Shown here: positions 36,201 to 47,760 of the stretch, one piece after another | Position numbering within the stretch: position 1 is the stretch's first letter | Layout of the letters: each line of letters starts with the position of its first letter | Assembly (NCBI GenBank): GCA_019722365.1 | Contig: JADFUC010000992.1 | Coordinates: 186,001 to 250,000, forward strand | Source: Lithospermum erythrorhizon | Lineage: Eukaryota; Streptophyta; Magnoliopsida; Boraginales; Boraginaceae | Direction: 5' to 3' | DNA: 64,000 nt | Position numbers and translations under genes: made by a program | Notes under the pieces: model-generated | Databases searched by the model: none | The model's input: the letters and a program-made list of their open reading frames with translations, nothing else | What the model was told of the DNA's origin: nothing

Positions 36201-38320
36201 CTAGTTATGGAAAAGGTGGAGAAGTGTCTATTGAAAATTACTTGATCATTAATATACACAAAAAAATATGCTTGTTCTTTTAAGTAACTATTCATCATCC
36301 ATAGTAGCTTCATGGTCCTCGTCGTCACCCACTAGGCCCCTTCGTTGCCATCCATGGCATCTTTGCCACCTGATTAATCTCTTTTTTGCTACATCATCAA
36401 TCTTCTCGCATTCATTTATTGTTCAAAGACCTCAAAACCATTAAAATAAGCATGGGGCAAAGAAGTAAGGTTCAGAGTGGAGGTGAAAACCAGAAGTTGC
36501 ACCTTAACACGGCAGTGCAGTTGCATGAAAATTACTCTTACAAATTAAAATAATATATATAGCCACACTTTTAAGAGCAATTTGCCAGCAGAGTGAGATC
36601 AGATCATATACTTTTTCTGGGTTTGGTTTCAGGTGTTGCAAACATCAGAAAAAAAAAACCATATATATCCAGTACAGATTAGTTTGAAATCATTCTAAAG
36701 GATTCAACATTAGCAAAGAGCAGCTTAAAAACACTCCCCGGGACAAAGACAAGTTTATAACTTTTTTTAGACTTGGCATTTAACATAGTTTGAAGAGACC
36801 TGGATTTGCATATTAGAGGTAACTGGTTATAACGATCTCAGGTAAAAGGAAACAACTCAATGCAGATGAGCAGGATGCTTGATAAACTCAATGTAATGAA
36901 TACCTGAACAGCCAAAATATTACTAAAAAGATACTGTAGGCATTAGCTTATCCAACCTGCTATGTGTTTGGTGCTACATGTCCTTTGTAAGAATGCAAGC
37001 TTCAAAATGTGCTTGTAATAACAAATAGAACAAAAAAGAAAAAATCAGAAAAAAGTGATGTTTGATGCTTTCTCAACAAAGGTGGGTATATTTAATATAA
37101 TATTACCAGGGTGATTCACTTGTACATTACTTACAGAAGCAAAAATTACATTTCCAAGATAAAAATTTAACAAAAAGGTCAGGCAATGAAATCTGAGCAA
37201 TCCAACAGAGTGAAGCAAACGACAACAAATGCACCAGATGTAAGCTCCTAAACTTGTTCCTCATAGTCTTTTACCTTAGAAGTACTTTCCTTTTATAATT
37301 CTATTTAGTTTTCAGACTCCGTCCAGAGCTATCCTTATAGCCCAAAACAAAGTTTTTAAGACATTACATTCACAGATCCCTATCCTAGTTACATCCGAAA
37401 CAAACGAGAACTAGTGAAACACTTAGCATTCAAGTATTGTGTTGTTTGTTTTTATATTAAAGCCAAACCGAGGAACAGATTAGTTTCAATTAATTATTGA
37501 TTAGCTGTATGATAAATGTTATTGTTAAACCCACAGCCCACACTGATTTGCTGTTACTGCCTGACCAGACATAAATAGAAAATAATGGTAGCGATCATTT
37601 ATGACACATGATTGCCAGAATTATGCAGGACGGATTGCATCTTCTGAGTTCCGAGTGCCAGGAGTTGGGACATATCAAAAACAAAAATATCAGACCGACC
37701 AAGCCCATGACGCTACTAAATCAAACATGCTGCCACTAAACTTCCACAACACAATCTAAAACAAAAATAAATTCCAGATGCCTCATGAGCCTGTGCATTA
37801 AGATTGATTACCTTTAAGTTGCAAACTTCATTCTTTAATGTAAAAACTATTTCAATGGCCCCTCCGCTTTTTACCACCACTTCTTACCAAACATAACGTA
37901 GAAATTAAAATAGAAAAGAACACAGAAAATATTGATACTGATCTTATACTTAATACCGATATAAAAGAGAGAACTGTTTCGAGTCAACAATGAATATGTT
38001 TACATATAAAAGTTCCAAATGAAACTGTTCATTAAAAAAGAGGTCACTATGACTTGCTGTGTGGGTGTCGGGTGCTAATATATCGACCACAGCAGAAGGT
38101 TGAAGTTAACCTGCACCACATCTAATTCACATGCACTGGAATATAGCACTGTCCCTCCTATGGCCTGGCCATCAAAGTTGCCTGATAAGAGCACAAATGA
38201 TTGTCCTAACAATATCTTCAACTTCTTCCAAAGCATTCTCTCACCTCAACCACATTAATTTCAAGTACTCCAGTCTGCAGGACCACGACAAGATAAAGAA
38301 ACTAGAAAGAGTCGCACTGC
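33201..38320. other. AT-rich intergenic region
   Basis: Very AT-rich DNA with a dinucleotide TA run at about 33,866-33,885, a MITE end (AACGGAGGGAGTA) at about 33,385 and a perfect inverted repeat at 35,341-35,485. The last 200 bases before 38,320 are probably 3' UTR of the kinase gene on the minus strand. No additional coding similarity was found. Confidence 0.4.
35341..35485. repeat. Perfect 37-bp inverted repeat with a 71-bp loop
   Basis: The left arm 35,341-35,377 (ACTGAAAATTATTTTTACTT then TTTTCGATAATTAGTCA) is the exact reverse complement of 35,449-35,485. Similarity continues outward imperfectly (TTATATATACTG against TTATATGTACTG). Perfect arms in such a region imply recent origin. 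It may be a young foldback or MITE element or a hairpin RNA source. There is no coding sequence in the loop. Confidence 0.9.
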
Positions 38321-41035
38321 TCAGCCAAAGACACCACCAGTCCCCAAACCACCTTGCTGCAACTCCTTCCGACGTTGCTCTTCCAATGGATCTGGACTCT
38401 TCATCACCCTTCGCATGCCCTACAAACAAATTAAGAACCAAGCTGACATCAAACATTTAAGAATATCAAGCATGAACTCATTAACCAGTAACAAGCATCA
38501 GCAATACTGTCCTGGGCATGTTGGGCAGGAAAAGTAGGCATGAGACTCTTCGATTTTGGGGAAGAGACTACGAAACAATCATCATTCAATTTTTAAATTG
38601 AATTTTCTGGAAACATATGACAGTGACATTCCAAGGACAATTAAGGATTTTATGAAAGATTCAACAAGTAGAAACTTACCTTGTTAAGATAGATTTATTA
38701 AAATCAGTCAGCATCTGAAAGTACAGGTGCTCCAGTGAAAGAAGTTGGCGGAAACTTCTTGCCAATGGAGTACTGAAACAGATGAGTCATGAAGTTTAAT
38801 AGGAATATGAAATTTCTGTAGAAAAACTAAAAATGTCACCAAAGGAGGCCATAGCCATATCAGATCAGCCAAGAAGCTGGAAGCCTGGGAAAACAGTATG
38901 CAAATAGAAAACATAAATCTCCTGATTATCTTAAGTAAAATGGAATAAACAAGAAAAGATACTTACCTTGACTCAGGGAGTTTGGAGAAAAGGCAGAATA
39001 GCATTGTATCATTAAGTACCAGGAATTCTGTAAATCTGCGAGCAAATAGTAAAAGATAAGCAACATCAAATCAACCCTCAGATTGAAAGAAAGGACAAAC
39101 ATGGAATTTACCTTGTCAATTTGATCCATCTGATTTCAGAGTTAAACAGTGGTTCCTTAGTAACATTTCAATATAGCCACTAATGACCACATGTCGATTG
39201 CTGTTGAATATTGTTTGCTCCCAAGAAAGCTCCAGACCCCTAATCCAGCCATACGTCTTTAAAATCCAGTCAGAGATTGTTCACACAACTGAATTACAAC
39301 GGAAAGAAGGCAGACTAGAAAATATCAGAAGAAAGAAAGGATATTGCAAAATAACAATGTAAACGGGAATCACTTACCTGTACCAAAGAGTAACGACCAA
39401 CTGAGTATATGGCTTCAATGGGCTACCATACTGACGAGCCAACCCAAAATCACATATTTTTAACTCACCACGATTATTTAGAAGCAGGTTGGAGGTCTTC
39501 AAATCACGATGAAGTACCCAGTTATCATGAAGATACTTGGTACCCTCCAAAAGTTGAAGCATTAGGCATTTAACTTCACTTTGACTGAAGGGCTGTTTCA
39601 TTGTCTCCATTAATCCCTTCAGATCATGTTCCATGTACTCCATCACCATGAAAATACTATCAAGACTGCTTCCAACAACAACTTCTTTCACATCAACAAT
39701 TGAAGGGTGATGAAATGAAAGAAGTATATTTATTTCTCTCAAAGAAGTCAACGGAAACCCCTCTCTTTCTTTCTCCATCTTCACCTTCTTTAAAGCAACA
39801 ATTTCACCCGTCTTCTTGTCCTGAGCTCTGTACACGACACCATATGTTCCTTCATCTATTTTATTTAGCCTCTCAAACTCATCAACACTCCTACATCCTT
39901 GGAGCATGTTCACATTCCTCTGCGGAAGAAGAGCAGGCTCTGGCAAACCATGAGAATCACTCTCATCATTTGATTCTGCATCTGATTGGCTCGCACTTGC
40001 ACCAAAATAGTGGTGACCCTCATCTATATCCATGTGGTCATTTTCTTCTGTACCATGTTCTGAGTAACTATCCCTACTAGAGGACCTTACACGCTCATCA
40101 GAATCAGAGGACCTTGACCTAATTCCTAAGGATCCTTCTCTCTTAAGGTCACCAACATTTGGAGTCAAACACTTCCTATGCCCCCTTATTTCAACTGAGT
40201 CATATATAGATCTCTTTTTCTTTATCTTGGAATTCTCGCCTTCAGAGATTTCACCTTCATCAGCAGGGGAATCAGCCTCATTAGCCCATCTAGAGGACCT
40301 TATATTCCTCATGGGGACAAATTCCTCATGCTCTACAGTATTGACAGCCAGATCATTAACCCTGTTAACTTCCTCATGAGGAGGAATAGTTCGATCGACG
40401 GGAGAGCCAGCTGCAACAGAAACATGCTTGTCAAGTTCAACATTAGGCTTTCCAGGCGAAGCTTCTGCCATCTGAATCTTGCTAATTATACGAGGACTGA
40501 GAGAAATACGTACATCAACGTCTGTGACCATATTAGGCATTTCACGAGATTTGGGTATAGGAGGCAGAGGAGATGGTTGAGATGACAGGGCAGGGGACTT
40601 GCTACTCTTCAGGTTTTTTCTTGATTCTTTATCGTCCCTGTCCCAAATAATTGGTGAAAATTTCCTCTTTCTACGCTCGACTACACTATTTTGAGTCCCA
40701 TTCCCAAACCTCTTCGTCTCATTCTCTTCCTTAACCTCGGTATCTCTAGAATCAGACTTGGAACCAATACCACCATCAGAACCACTGTCACTCGACAATT
40801 CCCCAGGCTCTCTATCAACAATGCCATCACTAAACCCACACCTCCTCAACCCACCACCTCCACCACTACTCCCCAAATCACTCCTCGATCTCGACCTACC
40901 CTTACCATTCATCACCACCTCCCTCTCTTTAACATCTTTCTGCCTAATCCTATCACCCTTTCCGTTAATATCCCCAGATACCATTTCTTGCTCGATCAAT
41001 TTCCCCTTCGGCTCCTCAAACTCTTGGCTTTGCAA
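38321..41035 (-). CDS. CDKG2: Cyclin-dependent kinase G / CDK11-like (PLTSLRE) kinase, 3' exons disrupted
   Basis: Exon 1 (41035-39378) encodes a Ser/Arg/Asp-rich N-terminal half with DREPGELSS and RKRKFSPI typical of plant CDKG. The kinase domain starts at DEFERLNKIDEGTYGVVYRA. VALKK, PLTSLRE (the cyclin-binding helix naming the family), HRDLKTSNLLL and DFGLAR are present. Later exons are placed by similarity: 39239-39112 (SKQYSTAIDMWSL..., MDQIDK), 39035-38967, 38772-38680 (KKFPPTSFTGAPVLSDA), about 38607-38507 (MPTFPAQHAQD) and 38419-38321 (MKSPDPLEEQRRKELQQGGL, ending TGGVFG*). These later exons carry indels and stops. Expected APELLLG is lost in exon 2, and a splice-donor G is missing after AQHAQD. 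CDKG kinases bind cyclin L in nuclear speckles and act in splicing and meiotic pairing. The N-terminus may be incomplete, as MQSQ is an arbitrary first Met. Confidence 0.88.
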
Positions 41036-43090
41036 TCATCCGTTGAAATAAATCACTATCTGTAGTTCCTAAAGTACTTGACTCGGCGACCGTAGCCAAT
41101 AAAGAATAATGATTTGGTGTGGATCTAACAAGGCCTAGTTTCGACTGGAGTTGGAACAGGTCCTGGTTCGGCTAGTTGAAGTTCAAGTCCTAATTCAACC
41201 AGAAATTTAAGGAGTTCAGCACAGGTTATGGGATTCGGCCCAGTAGTTTCAGCTGGAGTTAGGTTGAGAGCCTGGTTCGGCTAAAGATCCAAGATTTCAA
41301 GGGCCCTGTCGGCTGGGTTCTGAAGTTCAGACAGGTTCTGGAGTTCAAGACCCAGGCACAGACCGACCCGCTCAAATGAAGATTTAGGATCCGTGATTGA
41401 TACCGGAGCAAAGACCGTTAGATGACACGACAAGGTTTATTAGTGAAGCTCTGGCTTTTTTTTTCCAATTTAATTTCAGATTAAAACCCTAGAAGAAATT
41501 GGACAAATCTAATAAAATAAAAAAATTGAACAACAAAATTAATACGGAGTATTTTTTTTAATTTTTTTGAGTTTTTACTATAGGGCTTACCGAAAATCTA
41601 GAGAGAGAAAGAGATGAGAGAAAGTTAGGTGCAGAAACTGCTTCAAAGAAAGAAAGGAGAAAGGAAAAAGATAATTATGTAATGAGTGGAATAATATAAT
41701 AAATTAGATTCATGTATGATCGATGTCTAAATTCCTGGGCAGCACTAACATGTGAAGTAACTTTTTAAGTAAAATATGATTTTGTATCAAAACACAACTT
41801 GCCACGCTTATGTAAATAGATGAGGGTAAAATAATTAGATTTCGAACCAGCCCCTTATTTATTTGGACGTGTGTATAACAACTCAGCTGATTCTCAAATA
41901 ATAATAAATTAATGTGAGTATAAAATAAATCTTCCATTAGTTTAGCTTTTAGTTGTCTTTATTAGTCGTTTGCATGTAAATTAAGGACATGAAAAATTAA
42001 TCAAAAATTACATTGAAATATAAAATAATAATTAATTGAAATTATATAATTGGTTGGTTGATAATTTAATAATAAAAAAATAAAAGAAATCACGATTGAA
42101 AATATAAATTCACAATTTTTATGCTAAAGATAATTAATTTAAAAGGCGGGTATTATTAAAGAGACGGAGGAAGTATATGTTTAAACGTTTAGTACAAAAC
42201 CTTATTTTTTTTAGTACTCCGTATTATATTTCATTTCATCTTTTTGCAGCTCGATTAGAGAAGATATTGTGAAAACTTGAAGAGATCTCAAATGATAAGT
42301 TATGTTTAGAGCATTTACATTAGTTCCGCTTTAATTTTCCTGAAATTCACTTTCAATCGCTACCTTTTTATTTTTTTTGGACCTAAAGCTTTCCTATTAT
42401 TCACCCAAAATTGAAAATTAAATATTTCAAATATGTCAATAAAAATTTAGGATAAAATTAAATTTTAAAAAGAATAAAATAATATATTAAATATGGATGT
42501 TGAATGAAAATGTCTTTTAATATATATTTGCATATAGCGAAAATATTTATTTATTTTATTTTTTATTTTTTATATAATTGAAAAGGGGTAAAAATGAGGG
42601 AAGAAAAAAAATAACCGTAAAATAGAAAGGGTATAAATTTAAGAATTGAATAGGGTGAGTAGACAATTTTAGAGGTTTCGTCTATTTTTTAGAAAGTAAG
42701 CCATTCTGTTGATTTTGTCGTTTTTCCAATTTGATTCGTAAATAAACTTTAGGAGGCGTGTGGCCTTCTGATATTATATTGTATACATTCTTTTATTCAA
42801 CTATTCTTATAATAGTATAGAGATTATGCAATAAAAAATAAAAAGTAACGTGATTGAATTATTACAAAGTAGATGGTGTTGTTTGCAAAAATATTAACAG
42901 CACAAATGAGATACTGGTTTCCTTATTATGGTTCAAGTACGTGATCGTCTTCAATGAAATTAATTTTTTCTTAAATGAAAGTTTTGGTTAATTTATTCGT
43001 ATTTACATGATCGGCTACACTTATTTAGAGCTATACTTAATGAATAATACTTGATATAGTTTGAGTTAATTTCAAGTTTTACATAGTTTG
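41036..43090. other. Intergenic between the kinase and BiP genes
   Basis: The first ~450 bases upstream of the kinase ATG are GC-richer, with repeated TTCAAG, GGTTCGGCT and CTGGAGTT words, probably 5' UTR or a damaged first coding exon. The rest is AT-rich with a MITE end (GAGACGGAGGAAGTA) near 42,163. No other gene was seen. Confidence 0.4.
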
Positions 43091-43186
43091 AATGAATCCA
43101 TGTAATAAAAAGAAGTCTCAGGTCTACAGTAGTTTGTTTGAATGAATCCATGTAATAAAAAGAAGTCTCAGGTCTACAGTAGTTTG
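43091..43186. repeat. Perfect 50-bp tandem duplication in the BiP 3' flank
   Basis: The unit starting AATGAATCCATGTAATAAAA and ending AGTAGTTTG repeats exactly with a period of 50 bp (43,091 and 43,141), 65-160 bp downstream of the BiP stop codon, likely within its 3' UTR. Identity implies a recent slippage event or an assembly duplication. Confidence 0.9.
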
Positions 43187-43250
43187 CTAATCTTTGAGAA
43201 AATAGAATAATGTAAAAAATAGAAGTAAAAGTAGTTGAAGAATCAAATTT

Positions 43251-46071
43251 CTAAAGCTCATCAATTGAGTCCTCATCATCATCTCTAGCATCAGTAGAGC
43301 TTCCTTCATATGCCTTCTTCATTATAGGATTGCACAAAGCTTCAAGCTCTTTCATTTGCTCATCAAACTCATCCTTCTCCGCGCTTTGATTATCTTCCAT
43401 CCATTGAAGGGATTCATCAAGTGCTTTCTCAATCTTGTCCTTGTCATCGGAATCAATCTTCTCCGCGAATTGTTCATTGTCGTTGATAGTTCTCTTCATG
43501 TTATAGATATAGCTCTCAAGCGCGTTTCTTGAATCGATCCTTTCCCTTGCGTTTTTGTCCTCCTCTGCGAACTCCTCTGCCTCCTTTATTTTCCTCTCAA
43601 TATCCTCCTTACTGAGGCGCCCGTCATCACTGGTTATGGTAATGGATTGCTTTCTGTTTGCAGCCTTATCCTCTGCTATTACATGTAAGATTCCGTTGAC
43701 ATCAACCTCATATGTGACATGGATTTGAGGCACCCCCCTTTAAAACATTAAACCAAGAGAATATGTTAGATGACTACAAAATGAATTATACTCCCTCTGT
43801 CCATAAAGATCATCAAATTTAAAGTTTACCTTTTAGCCTGAGGAATGCCGGATAACTCAAACTTTCCGAGCTGATGATTGTCCTTTGTCAACGGTCTCTC
43901 TCCTTCATAAACCTGAAAAAATATCATGATGGACATCAAGGTTGTTGCTCTTGTGTTTTAGAAAACATATATGACTTGGTTCAAGATAACATACCCTTAT
44001 TTCAACTGTGGTTTGTTGATCTTGATAAGTTGTGAAAACCTGAGACTTCTTTGTAGGAATTGTAGTACCCCTTGGGATCAGATTAGTCATCACTCCTCCA
44101 GCTGTTTCGAGTCCAAGGCTCAATGATACAATGTCTAGGATAACCATCTCTGCAACATGTTACATCATATTAGGATGACATAAAATTGAGTATTTCTATT
44201 ATTAGGACTAAGTGATGAGGTTGAGTTTTACCTTTGTCTGCTGTCCCACCAATGATTGCTCCTTGAATCGCTGCGCCCATCGCTACAGCCTCATCAGGGT
44301 TAACACCCATGTTTGGTTCTTTACCATTAAAGAAATCTTTCAACAATTGGCGGACTTTAGGAATCCTTGTGCTTCCTCCAACAAGAACAATCTCATCAAT
44401 GTCAGATTTGTCCATTTTGGCATCCTTTAAGGCTTGCTTGACAGGCAACAGTGTTTTCCTGAACAAAGCCGCGTTCAATTCTTCGAACCTTGCCCTTGTA
44501 AGTGACTCTGAGAAATCAATTCCATCAAAGAGGGACTCGATCTCAACGCGCACTTGGTGTTGGCTACTCAATGCCCTCTTGGCTCTCTCAACCTCCTTTT
44601 TTAACTTCCCAATAGCCTTATTGTTTTTACTAATGTCCCTGTCATACTTTCTCTTGATCAACTTGATAAAATGGTCCATTACTATGTGATCAAAATCTTC
44701 CCCTCCAAGATGGGTATCGCCATTGGTCGAAAGGACCTCAAATATACCATCATCAAGAGCCAATATACTAACATCAAAAGTACCACCACCAAGATCAAAG
44801 ACTAGGATATTCTTCATCTCTTTCTTGTCCAAACCATAAGCTAAAGCAGCCGCGGTTGGTTCATTAACCACCCGAAGCACGTTTAGACCAGCGATGGAGC
44901 CTGCGTCCTTTGTAGCCTGCCTTTGGGCATCATTGAAATATGCTGCTCAAGAGAAAAATGGCAATCATACAACTGCAAACAGAAACAAAATATTTCAATC
45001 AAAAAATAAAATCTTGATCATCCAAACCTGGAACAGTGATGACAGCATTCTGAACTGATTCTCCTAAGTACATCTCTGCTGTCTCTTTCATCTTCTTCAA
45101 GACCATAGCACTGATTTCTTCAGGACTAAAAGTCTTGGTTTCTCCATCTTTTACCAGGACTTTCACATAAGGCTTACCATGAGTGTTCACAACCTTATAA
45201 GGGAACATCTTGATATCATTCTGGACCTCAGGATCATCATATCTGCCAATTCAGAATAACAACATTAAATTCTGTTTCATAATTTTTTTCTTTCTACTAG
45301 AAAAACAAATCCAACTCAAACAGACATATAAACACTTACTTTCTTCCAATGAACCTCTTAACATCATAAATAGTCCTTTCAGGGTTGAGGGCTGCTTGAT
45401 TTTTCGCAGCTTCTCCGATTAAACGTTCCGAATCAGTGAATCCAACCCAAGATGGAGTTATTCTGTTTCCTTGATCATTAGCTATAATCTCGTTTTTACC
45501 GTTCTTATATATTCCAACACAAGAATATGTTGTCCCAAGATCAATTCCAATAATTGGTCCCTTGATCCTCTCCTCCTCAGCAGAACATAATGTTTCTCCC
45601 AGGATAAATCCTAAGATAATTTGGAGAAAAATAGCAGACGTCAAAGAATCAAATATGGTGCAAAATATGACGAGACTTTGACATAAATAATTATTGCATG
45701 TATATGTTCTAACAATATATACTATCATTATAATAATTAGTTAATCATAATTCATATTCATAGCTTCACCGCAAATCGATTTTCTATTCTACTATATGAC
45801 TAAAACAATATAATTTGATGTTTTTTTTATATGATAACCAGTAAAACAAATCAAATTTTAATCCTAAACCTATACGTTGAAGGGTAACTTACAAACTTTT
45901 TGTTTTCCATAGTTGTTGATGAAGTTAATAATTGTATACACATTATCATATTTATAATACATGCATGCAAGAAACGTTAGTTGATTGATTTTGATAAAGT
46001 GATGCATGTAGTAATTACGTACCTGAGAATATTATAAGTAGCAACCATGTGGTTTTCTTGTTCAAATTCAT
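43251..46071 (-). CDS. BIP: Luminal-binding protein (BiP, ER HSP70), divergent paralogue with IDEL terminus
   Basis: Seven exons, all in frame with GT..AG borders: 46071-46023, 45610-45340, 45242-45028, 44942-44232, 44149-43996, 43912-43830, 43737-43251; about 655 aa. The signal peptide spans residues 1 to about 26 ([20 protein letters not shown]). ATPase-domain motifs are [42 protein letters not shown] and [13 protein letters not shown]. The substrate-binding domain follows ([20 protein letters not shown], then a helical lid). The protein ends [10 protein letters not shown], an HDEL-type ER retrieval signal with Ile in place of His. BiP binds nascent and misfolded proteins in the ER lumen using ATP. 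Compared with ordinary plant BiP, the tail is shortened and [13 protein letters not shown] replaces the usual LLDV.PLTLGIET. It therefore resembles the divergent stress-induced BiP3 type, but that assignment is inference. The intron between exons 6 and 7 contains a CTCCCTCTGT MITE-like terminus. Confidence 0.95.
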
Positions 46072-46098
46072 CTTATAAGTTGTAACAAAAATTATTAG

Positions 46099-46154
46099 GA
46101 ATTGGTTTGTGAGAACAAAAGATGACTATGAATTGGTTTGTGAGAACAAAAGAT
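46099..46154. repeat. 25-bp direct repeat in the BiP leader
   Basis: GAATTGGTTTGTGAGAACAA plus AAGAT occurs at 46,099-46,123 and 46,130-46,154 with a 31-bp period, between the TATA box and the BiP ATG. It would lie in the 5' UTR of the minus-strand transcript. Confidence 0.85.
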
Positions 46155-46207
46155 TGAGCTCTTCTGAAATTATCTACTATGTTTACTTAAGGTGTCTCCT
46201 CGTACCT

Positions 46208-46217
46208 CTATTTATAG
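46208..46217 (-). promoter_or_regulatory. BiP TATA box
   Basis: CTATAAATAG on the minus strand, about 140 bp before the BiP ATG, a near-perfect plant TATA box at a suitable distance for a 5' UTR of about 100 bases. Confidence 0.65.
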
Positions 46218-46240
46218 TTTGCGGATATTAAATAATAGGT

Positions 46241-46271
46241 TGACGTGTCTGACCAATGATATTCTTCCACC
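46241..46271. promoter_or_regulatory. Possible unfolded-protein-response elements of BiP
   Basis: CCAATGATATTCTTCCACC (46,253-46,271) fits the ER stress element CCAAT-N9-CCACG with one changed base. The overlapping minus-strand reading ATTGGTCAGACACGTCA (46,240-46,256) resembles the plant UPRE ATTGGTCCACGTCATC with a short insertion. A further CCAAT at 46,310-46,314 and CCACG words at about 46,336 and 46,356 follow. The location, 25-150 bp upstream of the TATA box, suits bZIP60/bZIP28 control. This is inferred from motifs only. Confidence 0.5.
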
Positions 46272-47760
46272 TACTCATATGTTAAATTGGAAGTATTTTT
46301 ATGTCAATGGACCAATAGGAGAGTAGTATTTACGTGGTTAATTATTCATAACCTTCCACGGTATATTTTTTGTGGGACTCGGTAATTTTTTTATTTTTAA
46401 ATGTTGCTTCCCATTTATATATATAATTTAGTTTTCAGATATATATATACATTCATTAATGATATCTCCATTTTAATTTTGACAAAGATTTGATTAACTA
46501 TTTTTCATATAGATGAAACATGATTACAATGATTATAAATTAACTACAATAATTCAAGTTGCTTCAAAGCGGTATACATTGTTTGCTAGAAAATTACTCC
46601 GTATATTACAACAGGGAATATTAGATCATACCCGAGATAGGATTACCAAAACATTCAATACTACTCGGTACTTAATTAATCGTTTGCTTTGGTATATATA
46701 AAAAAATATTGTTATGTATATATAAAATTTAATTTTTATTATATTATTAATCGTTTTGAAACTTCAATTAAATTAATTAATGTTCATAAGGCACATCGGC
46801 CTTTTTTCGCAGTTACGCCTACCGTGTCACGAATTGTGCATACATTCCTAAAAGATTGATCATCTTGATTTTAAGATTATCAAAATTAACAAACTTGATC
46901 ATTTTAATTGATAGTGAGACACAACTTTAATATGATAAATTACTCATTTAATATTAAAAAGTGGTGCAGGTTCAAAATACAATGTTTGTCCAAGCACTGT
47001 TCCTACCATAAATATTTGTTGATATTATCAAATATAATGAACAAAACAAATTGAATTTGAATTTTTGGTTCTTGTTAAAAGGTGAAATTTAACAGTCTTT
47101 TAGGATGAACATGGTAATGTTAAGAACATCTAAAATCAATTGTTAATAGACGAAGGAAGTTCACAGCACTTATTATTACCGTGAACTTTAATGGCAATAA
47201 ATCATCATTTGGGCTTAATTTGGTCTTATACGAGAGCCTACCATGCGTGTTTTTCATACATTCCACGTGTGATGTAAATTAGAGTAGAAAAATGTAAAAT
47301 TTAAAAAATTAATCTATGTGAGGATATTAGATCTGAATTGAGATCAATGTTTTAAAATATTGTTTGGATATTATTTTATTTGTAGATGTGGGCAAAAGGT
47401 GAAACATAACTAAAATATGAACTGACATGTAGGATCTACCCCAGTTGGAGTTAGCTGAAATGGTTAAATCAGGTGGAATCATTTAATTTCGATTAAACTA
47501 GGTAAATACAAAAAATAAATCCCAAACAGAATGAACTTAACATTTAACTTAGATCTACTGAGTTACTTGAATCTAAGCGGGCAGCGTTAAGTTACCGATA
47601 TGGGACTTGAGTTTCCTTGCCGAATATGTTGACTAATTGAATTGGATCGAGCCCAGTTGTACTCGATCGAGACATTTTCGAGTATTGGGTTTAATCCGAC
47701 TCTCGACAATTGAGCACTAAAAATATTATTCGAACACGACTCGAAACAAAAATTAGGTAA
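46272..47760. other. Intergenic, no feature recognised
   Basis: AT-rich DNA between the BiP promoter and the large repeat units. No coding similarity or RNA gene was seen. Confidence 0.4.

Noticed and set aside
39700..41065. Overlapping plus-strand ORFs of 85-126 aa
   Set aside because: Shadows of CDKG exon 1; Ser/Pro/Thr-rich by mirror codon bias.
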